This document shows, piece after piece, positions 17,547 to 26,760 of a DNA stretch of 64,000 nt. Both the position numbers and the translations under genes were made by a program. The notes beneath the pieces are model-generated. The model made no database searches. It was not told the DNA's origin and saw only the letters and a program-made list of their open reading frames with translations. The number at the start of each line of letters is the position of its first letter. Position 1 is the stretch's first letter. Source of the stretch: Flavobacteriaceae bacterium UBA7302 (lineage in GTDB: Bacteria; Bacteroidota; Bacteroidia; Flavobacteriales; Flavobacteriaceae); assembly GCA_002471825.1 (NCBI GenBank), contig DKQS01000005.1, positions 49,828 to 113,827 of the forward strand, in the 5' to 3' direction.

Positions 17547-19140
17547 ATATGTATTGATAAGCGTCTAAGGTTAAAAACTCTTTGAATTCTGACGACAGTA
17601 CTAACTGATCGAACAATTCCACTGCCTCTTCAAATCTTCTCGCTTCGAACTGCTCTTCACCAAACATGACTTTGATTTTGAATAGTTCTTGCTCCTTGAG
17701 TTCTTCATAACATTGTTGATCAAAGCGTCTACCACAGTCTGTTGTAATCTCATTATGCAACCAATTCCATAACTGAGTTCTGGAAATCTCTGCGGTAGCT
17801 GCATCTTCCATGAGGTGGTATAAAGCTGCTGCCCCTTGACCAGACAACCAACTCTCTACATAAAGAATTCCCACATTGATATTTTTACGGATTCCTTCAA
17901 TGGTAATTGTCCCTTCCGGTCTTTTTAATAGGTCTTCTTCCGAAATTCGCAATCCTCTCTTTTTCACGTGAATTTGGTTCTGGGTTGGCATGTGCATGTC
18001 AAACACCTTCATGGCTACTTCCACCAATCCAGGGTGTGCTACCCAAGTTCCATCATGACCATTTTTTACTTCCCGCTGTTTGTCAGCAATTACTTTTTGA
18101 AAGGCCGCATCATTGGCCAATTCATCATTCTTGATAGGAATTTGTGCTGCCATACCTCCCATGGCATGAACATTTCGTTTGTGACATTTCTTAATCACCA
18201 ATTCAGAATAGGATTGCATAAAGTGCGTCGCCATGGTTATTTGATCTCTATTGGGCGTCACAAAACCAGTGTGGTTTCTGAACTTTTTGATGTAAGAGAA
18301 AATATAATCCCAACGGCCACAATTCAATCCAGCCATGTGATTTCTGAGCTCATAGATAATTTCATCCAATTGAAAACTTGCCGTAATGGTTTCGATCAAT
18401 ACTGTAGCTTTGATGGTATTCTGCGGAACACCCATGTATTTTTGAGCAAATACGAACACATCATTCCACAAGCGAGCTTCTAGATAATGCTCCAATTTTG
18501 GCAGATAGTAATAAGTAGCTGAACCTTTGGACATCAATACCTTGATATTATGGAAGAAATACAATCCGAAATCCACCAAAGATCCCGATAATTGTTCTCC
18601 TTCAAAAGTCATATGCTTTTCGTCCAAATGCCAACCTCTAGGTCTAACAAGCAAGGTAGCCGTTTGTTCATTTAATTGATAAACTTTTTGTTTTGCTTTG
18701 TTTTCAAAGGTGATGGTTCCTCTTACGGCATCTCTCAAATTCTGTTGTCCTTGCAATATGTTATCGATGGTTGGTGATGTACTGTCCTCAAAATCGGCCA
18801 TGAAAGTTTTGGCACCAGAGTTCAAAGCGTTGATCACCATTTTACGATCTACAGGTCCCGTAATCTCCACGCGACGATCCATCAAATCACCAGGTAATGG
18901 TTCACAAACCCAATTTGATTCGCGGATGTGTTTGGTTTCATTCGGAAAAGAAGGAAAGTTTCCAGCATCGAAATATGCCTGTTCAATCTTTCGATCGTCC
19001 AGCAATTGCAATCGTCTTTGATTGAATTGTTGATGCAAAGCCAGAATAAAACTCACAGCATCTTCCGTTAAAATATCTTGATACGCTTCAACATTGAAGT
19101 CCTTGAATTGGATAGTTTGATTTAGCACATTAGCCTCCAT
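17545..19140 (-). CDS. aceB: malate synthase A
   Basis: Condenses glyoxylate and acetyl-CoA to malate, the second step of the glyoxylate shunt. From ATG 19140 the protein has 531 residues, equal to the A-type enzyme (E. coli 533). Typical stretches are MADFEDSTSPTIDN (catalytic-site acidic cluster), GLNCGRWDYIFS and MGGMAAQIPIKND. The frame stays open further upstream to 19272, but that stretch crosses the intergenic operator and would give a 44-residue extension unknown in the family. It is divergent from the RamB-like regulator gene, with 131 bases shared between them. Confidence 0.95.
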   Translation of the reverse strand: MEANVLNQTIQFKDFNVEAYQDILTEDAVSFILALHQQFNQRRLQLLDDRKIEQAYFDAGNFPSFPNETKHIRESNWVCEPLPGDLMDRRVEITGPVDRKMVINALNSGAKTFMADFEDSTSPTIDNILQGQQNLRDAVRGTITFENKAKQKVYQLNEQTATLLVRPRGWHLDEKHMTFEGEQLSGSLVDFGLYFFHNIKVLMSKGSATYYYLPKLEHYLEARLWNDVFVFAQKYMGVPQNTIKATVLIETITASFQLDEIIYELRNHMAGLNCGRWDYIFSYIKKFRNHTGFVTPNRDQITMATHFMQSYSELVIKKCHKRNVHAMGGMAAQIPIKNDELANDAAFQKVIADKQREVKNGHDGTWVAHPGLVEVAMKVFDMHMPTQNQIHVKKRGLRISEEDLLKRPEGTITIEGIRKNINVGILYVESWLSGQGAAALYHLMEDAATAEISRTQLWNWLHNEITTDCGRRFDQQCYEELKEQELFKIKVMFGEEQFEARRFEEAVELFDQLVLSSEFKEFLTLDAYQYI

Positions 19141-19169
19141 AACGAATTTGATTTTGAATTTTGACAAGA

Positions 19170-19200
19170 CAATGATAGAATAAAATTTTGAACTCCACAA
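19170..19200 (-). promoter_or_regulatory. candidate promoter of aceB-aceA
   Basis: On the minus strand, TTG (19200-19198) is followed after 20 bases by TATCATTG (19177-19170), which differs from TAnnTTTG at one position. The TTG touches the palindrome at 19199-19214. Confidence 0.45.
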
Positions 19201-19214
19201 GCGAACGTTCGCTT
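19199..19214. promoter_or_regulatory. palindromic operator candidate between aceB and its regulator
   Basis: AAGCGAACGTTCGCTT is a perfect 16-base inverted repeat overlapping the -33 region of the aceB promoter. It is unusually GC-rich for this AT-rich gap. It is a likely binding site of a dimeric regulator, perhaps the divergent RamB-like protein. Confidence 0.5.
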
Positions 19215-19239
19215 TTTTTATAAAGTTTTTAAAAAATAT

Positions 19240-19255
19240 TATATTCGCTTTGCAA
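19240..19255 (+). promoter_or_regulatory. -7 element of the RamB-like gene with overlapping CTTTGCAA site
   Basis: TATATTCG (19240-19247) is a TAnnTTYG -7 element 24 bases before the ATG. Directly after it, at the expected RNA start, is CTTTGCAA (19248-19255). As I recall, the core of the Corynebacterium RamB site is ACTTTGCAAA, so autoregulation is plausible. Confidence 0.4.
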
Positions 19256-19271
19256 TTAATTCCTACTGCCA

Positions 19272-20753
19272 ATGCTTCTAGAAGATGAATACATCCGACT
19301 CATATTCGGTTTAAAACTCAAGCAAATAAGAACTGAAAAGAACCTTTCTTTATTCGGTTTATCGAAGTTAAGTGGACTTTCCAAATCCTATTTAAATGAG
19401 ATTGAAAAAGGAAAAAAATATCCAAAAACTGACAAAATTTTAATCCTTGCCGAGAAGCTTGAAACGCCATACGATCATTTGGTCTCATTAAAGCTGGATA
19501 AAAATCTTGCTCCTATTGGTGATATTCTGCAGTCGAAAATTCTGAAAGAGATTCCGCTGGACTTATTCGGCATCAGGGAAAACAACCTGATTGACATCAT
19601 TGCCAATGCACCCGCCAAGGTCAATGCCTTTATTAGTACCATAATTAAAATCGCTACCAACTACAACCTTACCCGTGAACGATTTTTCTTGGCCTCTCTC
19701 CGATCTTATCAAGAAGCCCATAACAACTATTTCAAAGAACTTGAAGTTGAGGCCGAAAAATTCACCAAGGCTTACCAAATTGGATTGAAAAATATCAACG
19801 CTGGTTTTTTTGAGGAGATTTTAATCGAGGAATACGGTTATACCATTAATGAGGATGAGCTGAACAAACACGCTAATTTGGAAGAACTGCGAAACATTTT
19901 TATCCCAGCTAAGAAAACATTGCTTATCGACAAAAATGTATCCGAGGCACAAAAGACCTTTATATATGCCAAAGAACTGGCTTATAATTTCTTAAACATC
20001 GAAGACCGACTGTATACCTTTCCATGGATCAAATTTGAAAGTTTTGATCAGGTATTGAACAATTTCAAAGCTTCTTATTTTGCTGGTGCCTTAATCATTC
20101 CCCAAAAGGATATTGTAGGAAAATTGGAGGAATTGTTCGGTTCTGAAGAATGGAATCCCATGAAATTGCATCGGATGATCAAAAGCTACAATTGTTCACA
20201 AGAAACCTTTTATCAGCGATTGACCAATATCCTAACCGAACATTTCAACATCAAAAACTTGTTCTTCTTACGATTCAACAAACCCATGAATTCTGAAGAA
20301 TTTAAACTTACCAAAGAATTACACATCACTCAACAACAGGCACCTCATGCCAACCGTAGTAACGACCATTATTGCCGACGTTGGATATCTCTCAAAACCA
20401 TTCATGATTTGGAACAGTCAAAAAAGGACCGACCCACCTTTGGCATCCAAATTTCCTCTTATGAAAATGAGAAATCTGAATACTTAGTCTTGTCATCTGC
20501 CTCTCAGGATCCTTTCAAAAAGGATGTAAATCGCAGTATTAGCATCGGACTGCTGCTTTCACCTCATCTGAAACGAAAATTAAAATTTTTAAAAACCGAT
20601 ACCTTCGATAGAAAAATTGTAGGGGTTACTTGTGAAACTTGCTCGGTGCAAAATTGTAAAGAGCGAGTGGCGCCACCTGTAAAAGTAGAACGGGTAAATC
20701 GTCATCAACACATCGAAAATACGGTGGAAAAAATCATTAAGAGCTTCTCTTAA
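19272..20753 (+). CDS. RamB/ScfR-like XRE regulator of acetate and glyoxylate metabolism
   Basis: A 493-residue regulator. Residues 8-65 are an HTH_3/XRE domain (KLKQIRTEKNLSLFGLSKLS then SYLNEIEKGKKYP). The middle (about 150-330) resembles the IrrE/ImmA domain but its zinc motif is lost (AKELAY where HExxH would be). The C-terminus carries the family cluster CETC-x4-C (Cys454, Cys457, Cys462) followed by KERVAPP, as in the RamB/PrpR/ScfR group. Known relatives control aceA/aceB, pta-ackA or propionate genes and sense acyl-CoA. Here it is divergent from aceBA and sits before the carboxylase and pta-ackA genes, which fits that role. The regulated set is inferred. Confidence 0.85.
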   Translation: MLLEDEYIRLIFGLKLKQIRTEKNLSLFGLSKLSGLSKSYLNEIEKGKKYPKTDKILILAEKLETPYDHLVSLKLDKNLAPIGDILQSKILKEIPLDLFGIRENNLIDIIANAPAKVNAFISTIIKIATNYNLTRERFFLASLRSYQEAHNNYFKELEVEAEKFTKAYQIGLKNINAGFFEEILIEEYGYTINEDELNKHANLEELRNIFIPAKKTLLIDKNVSEAQKTFIYAKELAYNFLNIEDRLYTFPWIKFESFDQVLNNFKASYFAGALIIPQKDIVGKLEELFGSEEWNPMKLHRMIKSYNCSQETFYQRLTNILTEHFNIKNLFFLRFNKPMNSEEFKLTKELHITQQQAPHANRSNDHYCRRWISLKTIHDLEQSKKDRPTFGIQISSYENEKSEYLVLSSASQDPFKKDVNRSISIGLLLSPHLKRKLKFLKTDTFDRKIVGVTCETCSVQNCKERVAPPVKVERVNRHQHIENTVEKIIKSFS

Positions 20754-20793
20754 TTTCGTAATTTAGTAGCCAGTAAAATGCAAACTATTCTTT

Positions 20794-22437
20794 ATGGATT
20801 TAACCTTCAATAAAAACGAAGATCACAACAAGTTATTAGCTTCAGACTTAAGAAGACGACTAGCAAAAGTTAAACTCGGAGGCGGACAAAAAAGAATAGA
20901 CAAACATCACGAAAAAGGCAAGCTAACTGCAAGAGAACGCATCGAATTTCTTTTAGACAAAAACTCCAAATCCATTGAAATTGGCGCTTTTGCTGGAGAA
21001 GATATGTACGCAGAACATGGCGGATGCCCTTCAGGAGGAGTGGTTGTAAAAATTGGCTATGTATCCAAAAGACTTTGTGTTGTGGTCGCCAATGATGCCA
21101 CTGTAAAAGCGGGCGCTTGGTTCCCAATTACTGGAAAGAAAAATCTTAGAGCTCAAGAAATTGCCATCGAAAATAAATTACCCATTATTTACCTGGTGGA
21201 TTCCGCTGGAGTATACCTACCCATGCAGGATGAAATCTTTCCGGATAAAGAACACTTCGGACGTATTTTTAGGAACAATGCCGTGATGAGCAGTATGGGA
21301 ATCACTCAAATTGCTGCCGTCATGGGAAGTTGTGTCGCTGGAGGCGCGTATTTACCCATTATGAGTGATGAAGCCCTCATTGTTGACAAAACAGGAAGTA
21401 TCTTTTTAGCTGGTAGTTATCTCGTGAAAGCTGCCATTGGAGAAAATATTGACAATGAAACCTTAGGCGGAGCAACAACGCATTGTGAAATTTCTGGGGT
21501 AACTGATTACAAAGCCAAAGATGATAAAGATGCCTTGACTAAAATTAGAAGTTTGGTAGATAAGATAGGTGATGCCGATGCGGCAGGTTTCAATAGAAAG
21601 GAAGCTGCAGAGCCTAAGAAAGATCCAGAAGAAATTTTCGGTATTCTGCCAAAAGCCAGACACGAGCAATACGACATGTTGGAAATCATCGAGCGATTGG
21701 TAGACGATTCATCCTTTGAACAATATAAGGAAGGCTACGGTCAAACCATCTTAACGGGTTATGCTCGTATTGATGGTTGGGCAGTTGGTATTGTAGCCAA
21801 TCAACGAAAATTGGTAAAAACAAAAGGCTCCAAAAGCAAACCAGCAGAAATGCAGTTTGGGGGTGTTATTTATAATGATTCAGCTGATAAGGCAACACGC
21901 TTTATTGCCAATTGCAACCAGAAAAAGATTCCATTAGTATTCTTACAAGATGTCACCGGATTTATGGTTGGATCAAAATCGGAGCATTCTGGGATTATTA
22001 AAGATGGTGCAAAAATGGTAAATGCCGTGAGCAATTCGGTGGTTCCAAAATTCACCATTGTCATTGGTAATTCCTATGGAGCGGGTAATTACGCCATGTG
22101 CGGTAAGGCCTACGATCCGCGATTGATTGCCTCTTGGCCATCTGCCGAATTGGCTGTAATGAGTGGTAACTCTGCCGCAAAAGTATTGCTACAAATTGAA
22201 ACAGCGGCCTTGAAGAAAAAAGGTGAAACCATTACCCCAGAAAAAGAGGAAGAATTATTCCAGAAAATAAAATCAAAATACGACAACCAAATTTCGCCTT
22301 ACTATGCAGCTGCTAGAATTTGGGTGGATGCCATCATCAATCCGCTCGATACGAGAACATGGATTTCCATTGGTATCGAAGCAGCCAATAATGCTCCGAT
22401 TGAGAAGCAATTCAACATGGGCGTTTTGCAGGTATAA
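20794..22437 (+). CDS. acyl-CoA carboxylase, carboxyltransferase (beta) subunit
   Basis: Transfers CO2 from carboxybiotin to an acyl-CoA. The 547-residue chain has both crotonase-fold halves. The N-half has GKLTARERIEFLLD and GGCPSGGVVVKIGYVSKR; the C-half has PLVFLQDVTGFMVG and the GNSYGAGNYAMCGKAYDPR oxyanion-hole region. It resembles the methylcrotonyl/propionyl-CoA carboxylase beta family, and the sequence alone does not settle the substrate. No biotin carboxylase or biotin carrier subunit is encoded nearby, so partners must lie elsewhere. It follows the regulator gene on the same strand by 40 bases and precedes pta by 60. Confidence 0.9.
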   Translation: MDLTFNKNEDHNKLLASDLRRRLAKVKLGGGQKRIDKHHEKGKLTARERIEFLLDKNSKSIEIGAFAGEDMYAEHGGCPSGGVVVKIGYVSKRLCVVVANDATVKAGAWFPITGKKNLRAQEIAIENKLPIIYLVDSAGVYLPMQDEIFPDKEHFGRIFRNNAVMSSMGITQIAAVMGSCVAGGAYLPIMSDEALIVDKTGSIFLAGSYLVKAAIGENIDNETLGGATTHCEISGVTDYKAKDDKDALTKIRSLVDKIGDADAAGFNRKEAAEPKKDPEEIFGILPKARHEQYDMLEIIERLVDDSSFEQYKEGYGQTILTGYARIDGWAVGIVANQRKLVKTKGSKSKPAEMQFGGVIYNDSADKATRFIANCNQKKIPLVFLQDVTGFMVGSKSEHSGIIKDGAKMVNAVSNSVVPKFTIVIGNSYGAGNYAMCGKAYDPRLIASWPSAELAVMSGNSAAKVLLQIETAALKKKGETITPEKEEELFQKIKSKYDNQISPYYAAARIWVDAIINPLDTRTWISIGIEAANNAPIEKQFNMGVLQV

Positions 22438-22497
22438 ATAAAATTAAGAACTCTCAACCGAGTTCATCAAAACACTTGGTGTTTTAAAACTTTGAAA

Positions 22498-24591
22498 ATG
22501 AAAAAAGGAATCTACATTTCTACTATTGAACCCTATAGTGGAAAATCGCTAGTATCATTGGGGATTTTAAGAATGATGCTCAGCAAGTCTTCAAAAGTGG
22601 GTTATTACCGCCCCGTCATCAATAAGAATGATGAATTAGAGGAAGACAATCACATCAAAACCGCCATCCACTTTTTCAAGCTCGATACTACTTACAAGGA
22701 TTGTTATTCGTACACACAATCGGAAATTATAGAGTTGATTAGTGAAGGTAAAGAAGGAGAAATTATTCAGACCATCATCAATCATTACAAAAGATTGGAG
22801 AAAAACTACGACTACATTTTAGTCGAAGGAAGTGACTTTTCGAGTCAGGCGAGCATTGCAGAACTTGATATCAACGCCTTGATTGCCAAGAACCTGAACC
22901 TACCGGTGATGGTAGTTGCTTCAGGCCGTGACAAATCGGTGAAAGACTTGATCAATGGAATGCAAATTGCCCATCAATCTTATGCAACCAAGGAAGTAGA
23001 CGTCATTGGTTTGATTGCCAATAAGGTGAACAAGGAAGAACTTGAATCCATTCGTGAGGAATTAAAGGATTCGATTCCCTCTGAAACTCTTATCGATGTC
23101 ATTCCGAAGATTGATTTTCTAGCCAACCCTACCTTAAAAGAAGTGGTACAGCAATTGAATGCCGATGTTTTATTTGGCGAACAGTTTCTCGACAACACAG
23201 TAAGTAGCTTCAGTACCGGGGCCATGCAGTTGCGCAACTACTTAACAAGAATTGACAACAATAGTTTGGTGATCACACCGGGAGATCGTGCCGATATTAT
23301 TCTTGGGGCCTTGCAAGCACATGCCTCGAAAAACTATCCGAATATTTCTGGGATTGTACTAACTGGCGGATTGATTCCTGAAGATGCCATTTTGAGATTG
23401 ATTGAAGGACTGCAATCGAGCATTCCCATCATTTCAGTGAAGGAAGGTACCTTTAAGACTTCGAACAATGTTGGGGCCATTCAATCGGAAGTTGATTACA
23501 AACACGAAAAGAAAATCTTACTATCCTTAGATACTTTTGACACCTATGTGAATTCAGAAGAGTTATCAAAACGTTTGGCTTCTTACAGCTCAGACAAGCT
23601 CACTCCGAATATGTTTCAGTACAACTTGTTGCAACGAACACGACAAGAACGCAAACACATTGTATTACCTGAAGGAAGCGATAGCCGCATTTTAAAAGCT
23701 ACCCGACGACTTCAAATATTGGACATTGTGGATTTAACCCTTTTAGGGGATGAAGGTGACATTAAGAGGAAAGCCAATCAAATTGGTGTTCAAATCGATT
23801 GGGATAAAATTCAAATAATAGATCCAGAGAATACAGATCTCGAAGATCAATTTACGGAAACCCTATACCAGGCAAGAAAACACAAAGGTCTTACTGAGAC
23901 CACAGCTAGAGATTTGGCCAAGGATGTTTCTTATTTCGGAACCTTAATGATCCACAATGGATTGGCAGACGGAATGGTGTCTGGAGCGGTTCATACCACC
24001 ATGCATACCATCAAACCATCATTACAATTGATCAAAACAAAACCTGGAGTATCTGTGGTATCATCGGTCTTCTTCATGTGTTTGTCCGACCGTGTGACCG
24101 TGATGGGAGACTGTGCGGTGAATCCGAATCCGAATGCAGAGCAGTTGGCAGAGATTGCGATTTCTTCGGCCAAATCGGCCCACGCATTTGGCATTCAACC
24201 ACGAGTTGCAATGTTGTCCTATAGTTCGGGAGCTTCAGGAAAAGGTGAAGATGTTGAGATGGTTCGAAAGGCCACTCAATTGGTGAAAGAAAGAGATGGG
24301 AGTTTAAAAATTGAAGGCCCTATTCAGTATGACGCGGCGGTAGATATGAGCGTTGCCAAGAACAAACTTCCAGACTCGGAAGTTGCAGGTAAAGCGAACG
24401 TTTTTATTTTCCCAGATTTGAATACTGGAAACAACACCTATAAGGCAGTGCAAAGAGAAACGGGAGCTTTGGCCATTGGCCCGATGCTTCAAGGACTTAA
24501 CAAACCAGTCAATGATTTGAGTCGTGGCTGTACCGTCGATGATGTTTTCAATACCATTTTATTAACCGCAATACAGGCGCAGGATGAGTAA
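22498..24591 (+). CDS. pta: phosphate acetyltransferase
   Basis: Interconverts acetyl-CoA and acetyl phosphate. The 697-residue long form has an N-terminal P-loop-like domain (1-200, with STIEPYSGKSLVSLGI), a DRTGG-domain region (210-330) and the C-terminal catalytic PTA/PTB domain (about 370-697, with HIVLPEGSDSRILKA and the acyl-site SYSSGASGKGEDVEMV). The ATG at 22498 is taken; a TTG six bases upstream is in frame but less likely. The stop codon overlaps the ackA start (ATGAGTAA), giving coupled translation. With ackA it makes or uses acetate, linked in place to the glyoxylate shunt genes. Confidence 0.96.
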   Translation: MKKGIYISTIEPYSGKSLVSLGILRMMLSKSSKVGYYRPVINKNDELEEDNHIKTAIHFFKLDTTYKDCYSYTQSEIIELISEGKEGEIIQTIINHYKRLEKNYDYILVEGSDFSSQASIAELDINALIAKNLNLPVMVVASGRDKSVKDLINGMQIAHQSYATKEVDVIGLIANKVNKEELESIREELKDSIPSETLIDVIPKIDFLANPTLKEVVQQLNADVLFGEQFLDNTVSSFSTGAMQLRNYLTRIDNNSLVITPGDRADIILGALQAHASKNYPNISGIVLTGGLIPEDAILRLIEGLQSSIPIISVKEGTFKTSNNVGAIQSEVDYKHEKKILLSLDTFDTYVNSEELSKRLASYSSDKLTPNMFQYNLLQRTRQERKHIVLPEGSDSRILKATRRLQILDIVDLTLLGDEGDIKRKANQIGVQIDWDKIQIIDPENTDLEDQFTETLYQARKHKGLTETTARDLAKDVSYFGTLMIHNGLADGMVSGAVHTTMHTIKPSLQLIKTKPGVSVVSSVFFMCLSDRVTVMGDCAVNPNPNAEQLAEIAISSAKSAHAFGIQPRVAMLSYSSGASGKGEDVEMVRKATQLVKERDGSLKIEGPIQYDAAVDMSVAKNKLPDSEVAGKANVFIFPDLNTGNNTYKAVQRETGALAIGPMLQGLNKPVNDLSRGCTVDDVFNTILLTAIQAQDE

Positions 24592-25783
24592 TACAAACGT
24601 CTTAGTGATCAATGCTGGGTCTTCTTCCTTGAAATTTCAGGTGATTGAGATGCCCAGTAAAAAAGTAAAATGCAAAGGAGGCATCGAACGCATCGGATTG
24701 GAAAACAGTTCTTTTTCCTATTCCAACATGACCGAGAGTTTTAAAAAGAATATTGAAATTCCAGATCATAGTTTTGGTTTACAAACCATCAATGAGACCC
24801 TTACAGATGCTAAATATGGCGTCATTTCTTCTACTAGTGATATTCACATCGTCGGGCATCGTGTGGTGCACGGCGGAAGAAAATATTCCGATTCGACACT
24901 CATAGATCAGGAGGTAAAAGATCAGATTAAAAATTTATTCGAGCTAGCCCCATTGCATAATCCATTAAACTTAGCCGGAATTGAAATTGCAGAAAAGATT
25001 TTTCCAAATGCGAAACAAGTAGCCGCTTTCGACACAGCTTTTCATCAGACCATGCCTAAGGTGGCTTATCAATATGCCATTCCGAATAAGTTCTTAAATG
25101 ATCATAAAATTAGAGCATATGGCTTCCACGGAAACAGTCACAAGTACGTTTCAGAAAAGGCCATCGAATATCTCGAACTTAGCTCCTCAAAACTGATTAC
25201 CATTCATTTGGGAAATGGTTGCAGTATGTCGGCGATCAAGGACGGTGAATGCATTGAAAATTCATTGGGATTTGGACCCATGAATGGCTTGGTAATGGGT
25301 ACACGTTCTGGAGACATCGATCAATCCGTAATTGTATACCTTCAAAAGAAACTTGGATATACCATTGAAGAAGTCAACACCTTACTACAAAAACAATCGG
25401 GTTTGATGGGTTTAACCGGGATGTCGGATGTTAGAGACATTCAAGAAAAGGCAGAAGCTGGCGATAAAAATTGTCAGTTTGCTTTGGAACTCATGACTTA
25501 CCGTATCAAAAAATATTTGGGAGCTTATATCAGTATTTTAAACGGTGCCGATGCGATTATTTTTACCGCAGGTATCGGGGAAAACTCAGCCAAAATCCGA
25601 GAAATGGTTTGCGAAAACCTGTCCTTCCTGGGCATTGAATTGGCAAAAAATAAGAACAATGAACAATCTTTGGGTATTCATGAAATTCATTCAGAAAACT
25701 CCCGAATAAAGATTTTGATTATTCCGACCAACGAGGAATTAGAGATCGCAAAGCAGTCCTACAACCTTTGTAATCCGAAATAG
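24584..25783 (+). CDS. ackA: acetate kinase
   Basis: Makes ATP and acetate from acetyl phosphate, or the reverse. The 399-residue ASKHA-fold protein has the N-terminal signature VLVINAGSSSLKFQV, the second signature VAAFDTAFHQTMP, the phosphate loop ITIHLGNGCSMSAIKDG and GFGPMNGLVMGTRSGDIDQS around the catalytic Arg. All the active-site stretches look intact. It overlaps pta by eight bases. Its 3' end carries the promoter of the next gene, yebC. Confidence 0.97.
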   Translation: MSNTNVLVINAGSSSLKFQVIEMPSKKVKCKGGIERIGLENSSFSYSNMTESFKKNIEIPDHSFGLQTINETLTDAKYGVISSTSDIHIVGHRVVHGGRKYSDSTLIDQEVKDQIKNLFELAPLHNPLNLAGIEIAEKIFPNAKQVAAFDTAFHQTMPKVAYQYAIPNKFLNDHKIRAYGFHGNSHKYVSEKAIEYLELSSSKLITIHLGNGCSMSAIKDGECIENSLGFGPMNGLVMGTRSGDIDQSVIVYLQKKLGYTIEEVNTLLQKQSGLMGLTGMSDVRDIQEKAEAGDKNCQFALELMTYRIKKYLGAYISILNGADAIIFTAGIGENSAKIREMVCENLSFLGIELAKNKNNEQSLGIHEIHSENSRIKILIIPTNEELEIAKQSYNLCNPK

Positions 25784-25797
25784 AAAACATAAATTTG
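25768..25797 (+). promoter_or_regulatory. promoter of the YebC gene
   Basis: TTG (25768-25770), 19 bases, then TAAATTTG (25790-25797): a full Bacteroidota promoter match that begins inside the last codons of ackA, 20 bases before the yebC start codon. Confidence 0.6.
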
Positions 25798-25816
25798 ACG
25801 ACTAATTTTTTAGAAC

Positions 25817-26533
25817 ATGGGAAGAGCATTTGAATTTCGAAAAGCTAGAAAAATGAAACGTTGGTCAGCGATGGCAAAAACATTTACCAGAATTGGTAAA
25901 GACATTGTTATGGCCGTTAAAGAAGGAGGTCCAAATCCAGATACAAATTCCAGATTACGAGCCGTTATTCAGAATGCCAAGGCCGCTAACATGCCGAAAG
26001 ACAATATCGAGCGTGCTATTAAAAAAGCTTCTGATAAAAACACTGAAAACTATAAAGAAGTATTGTTTGAAGGCTACGCTCCTCACGGCATAGCTGTATT
26101 AGTAGAAACCGCAACGGATAACAATAACAGAACTGTTGCCAATGTAAGAGCAGCTTTTAATAAGTGTAACGGAAACTTGGGAACGTCTGGATCTGTGGTT
26201 TTTATGTTTGACCACACGTGTAACTTCACCGTCAATAAAGAAAATGTAGAAGACCTAGAAGAGTTAGAATTGGAATTGATCGACTTTGAAGTAGAAGAGA
26301 TTTTTGATGATGAAGAAGGCATCATTGTCTACGCACCCTTCGAACAGTTTGGTTCCTTACAGAGCTATTTTGAAGAAAACTCCATCGAAATTGTTTCTTC
26401 CGGATTTGAAAGAATACCAACCACGACCAAAGCTTTAAGCGACGAAGAAAAGGAAGACGTAGACAAATTATTGGAACGATTGGAGGAAGATGATGACGTA
26501 CAAAACGTGTATCACTCGATGCAAGATTCGTAA
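25817..26533 (+). CDS. YebC/PmpR family protein
   Basis: A 238-residue cytoplasmic protein of the YebC family, three domains, with the conserved start MGRAFEFRKARKMKRWSAMAK, GKDIVMAVKEGGPNPDTNSR and NMPKDNIERAIKKAS. Members were long called transcription regulators; recent work connects the type found in many bacteria with relief of ribosome stalling at proline-rich stretches. The length is typical. The C-terminal part is very acidic. It is probably transcribed alone from its own promoter and ends at a strong terminator. Confidence 0.93.
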   Translation: MGRAFEFRKARKMKRWSAMAKTFTRIGKDIVMAVKEGGPNPDTNSRLRAVIQNAKAANMPKDNIERAIKKASDKNTENYKEVLFEGYAPHGIAVLVETATDNNNRTVANVRAAFNKCNGNLGTSGSVVFMFDHTCNFTVNKENVEDLEELELELIDFEVEEIFDDEEGIIVYAPFEQFGSLQSYFEENSIEIVSSGFERIPTTTKALSDEEKEDVDKLLERLEEDDDVQNVYHSMQDS

Positions 26534-26559
26534 ACAGAAAGAAAATATTAGAACAAACA

Positions 26560-26593
26560 AAAAGTCGTGAATTGCTTCACGACTTTTCTTTTT
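26560..26593 (+). terminator. rho-independent terminator after yebC
   Basis: Perfect 12-base-pair stem AAAAGTCGTGAA / TTCACGACTTTT with loop TTGC and a following T-rich run. The remaining gap to 26760 is AT-rich and I see nothing else in it. Confidence 0.88.
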
Positions 26594-26760
26594 AATGATT
26601 TAAGTATCCCCCAATAACTTATACCATTAATTATCCAATTAACAGCACAAAGATATAAAATTAATTCTGAAGTCAAAATTTAAATCATTGACAGACAGAT
26701 TTATAATATTAATTACACATAAATTACTTTAAGTAATATAAGGGCTATATCCAACGGTGG

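Noticed and set aside
19141..19272. N-terminal extension of malate synthase through the intergenic region
   Set aside because: It would cover the promoter and operator, overlap the divergent regulator start, and add 44 hydrophobic/basic residues unknown in the family.
26594..26760. Possible gene or RNA between the yebC terminator and the DUF4442 gene
   Set aside because: Very AT-rich with stops in all frames and no stem-loop structure.
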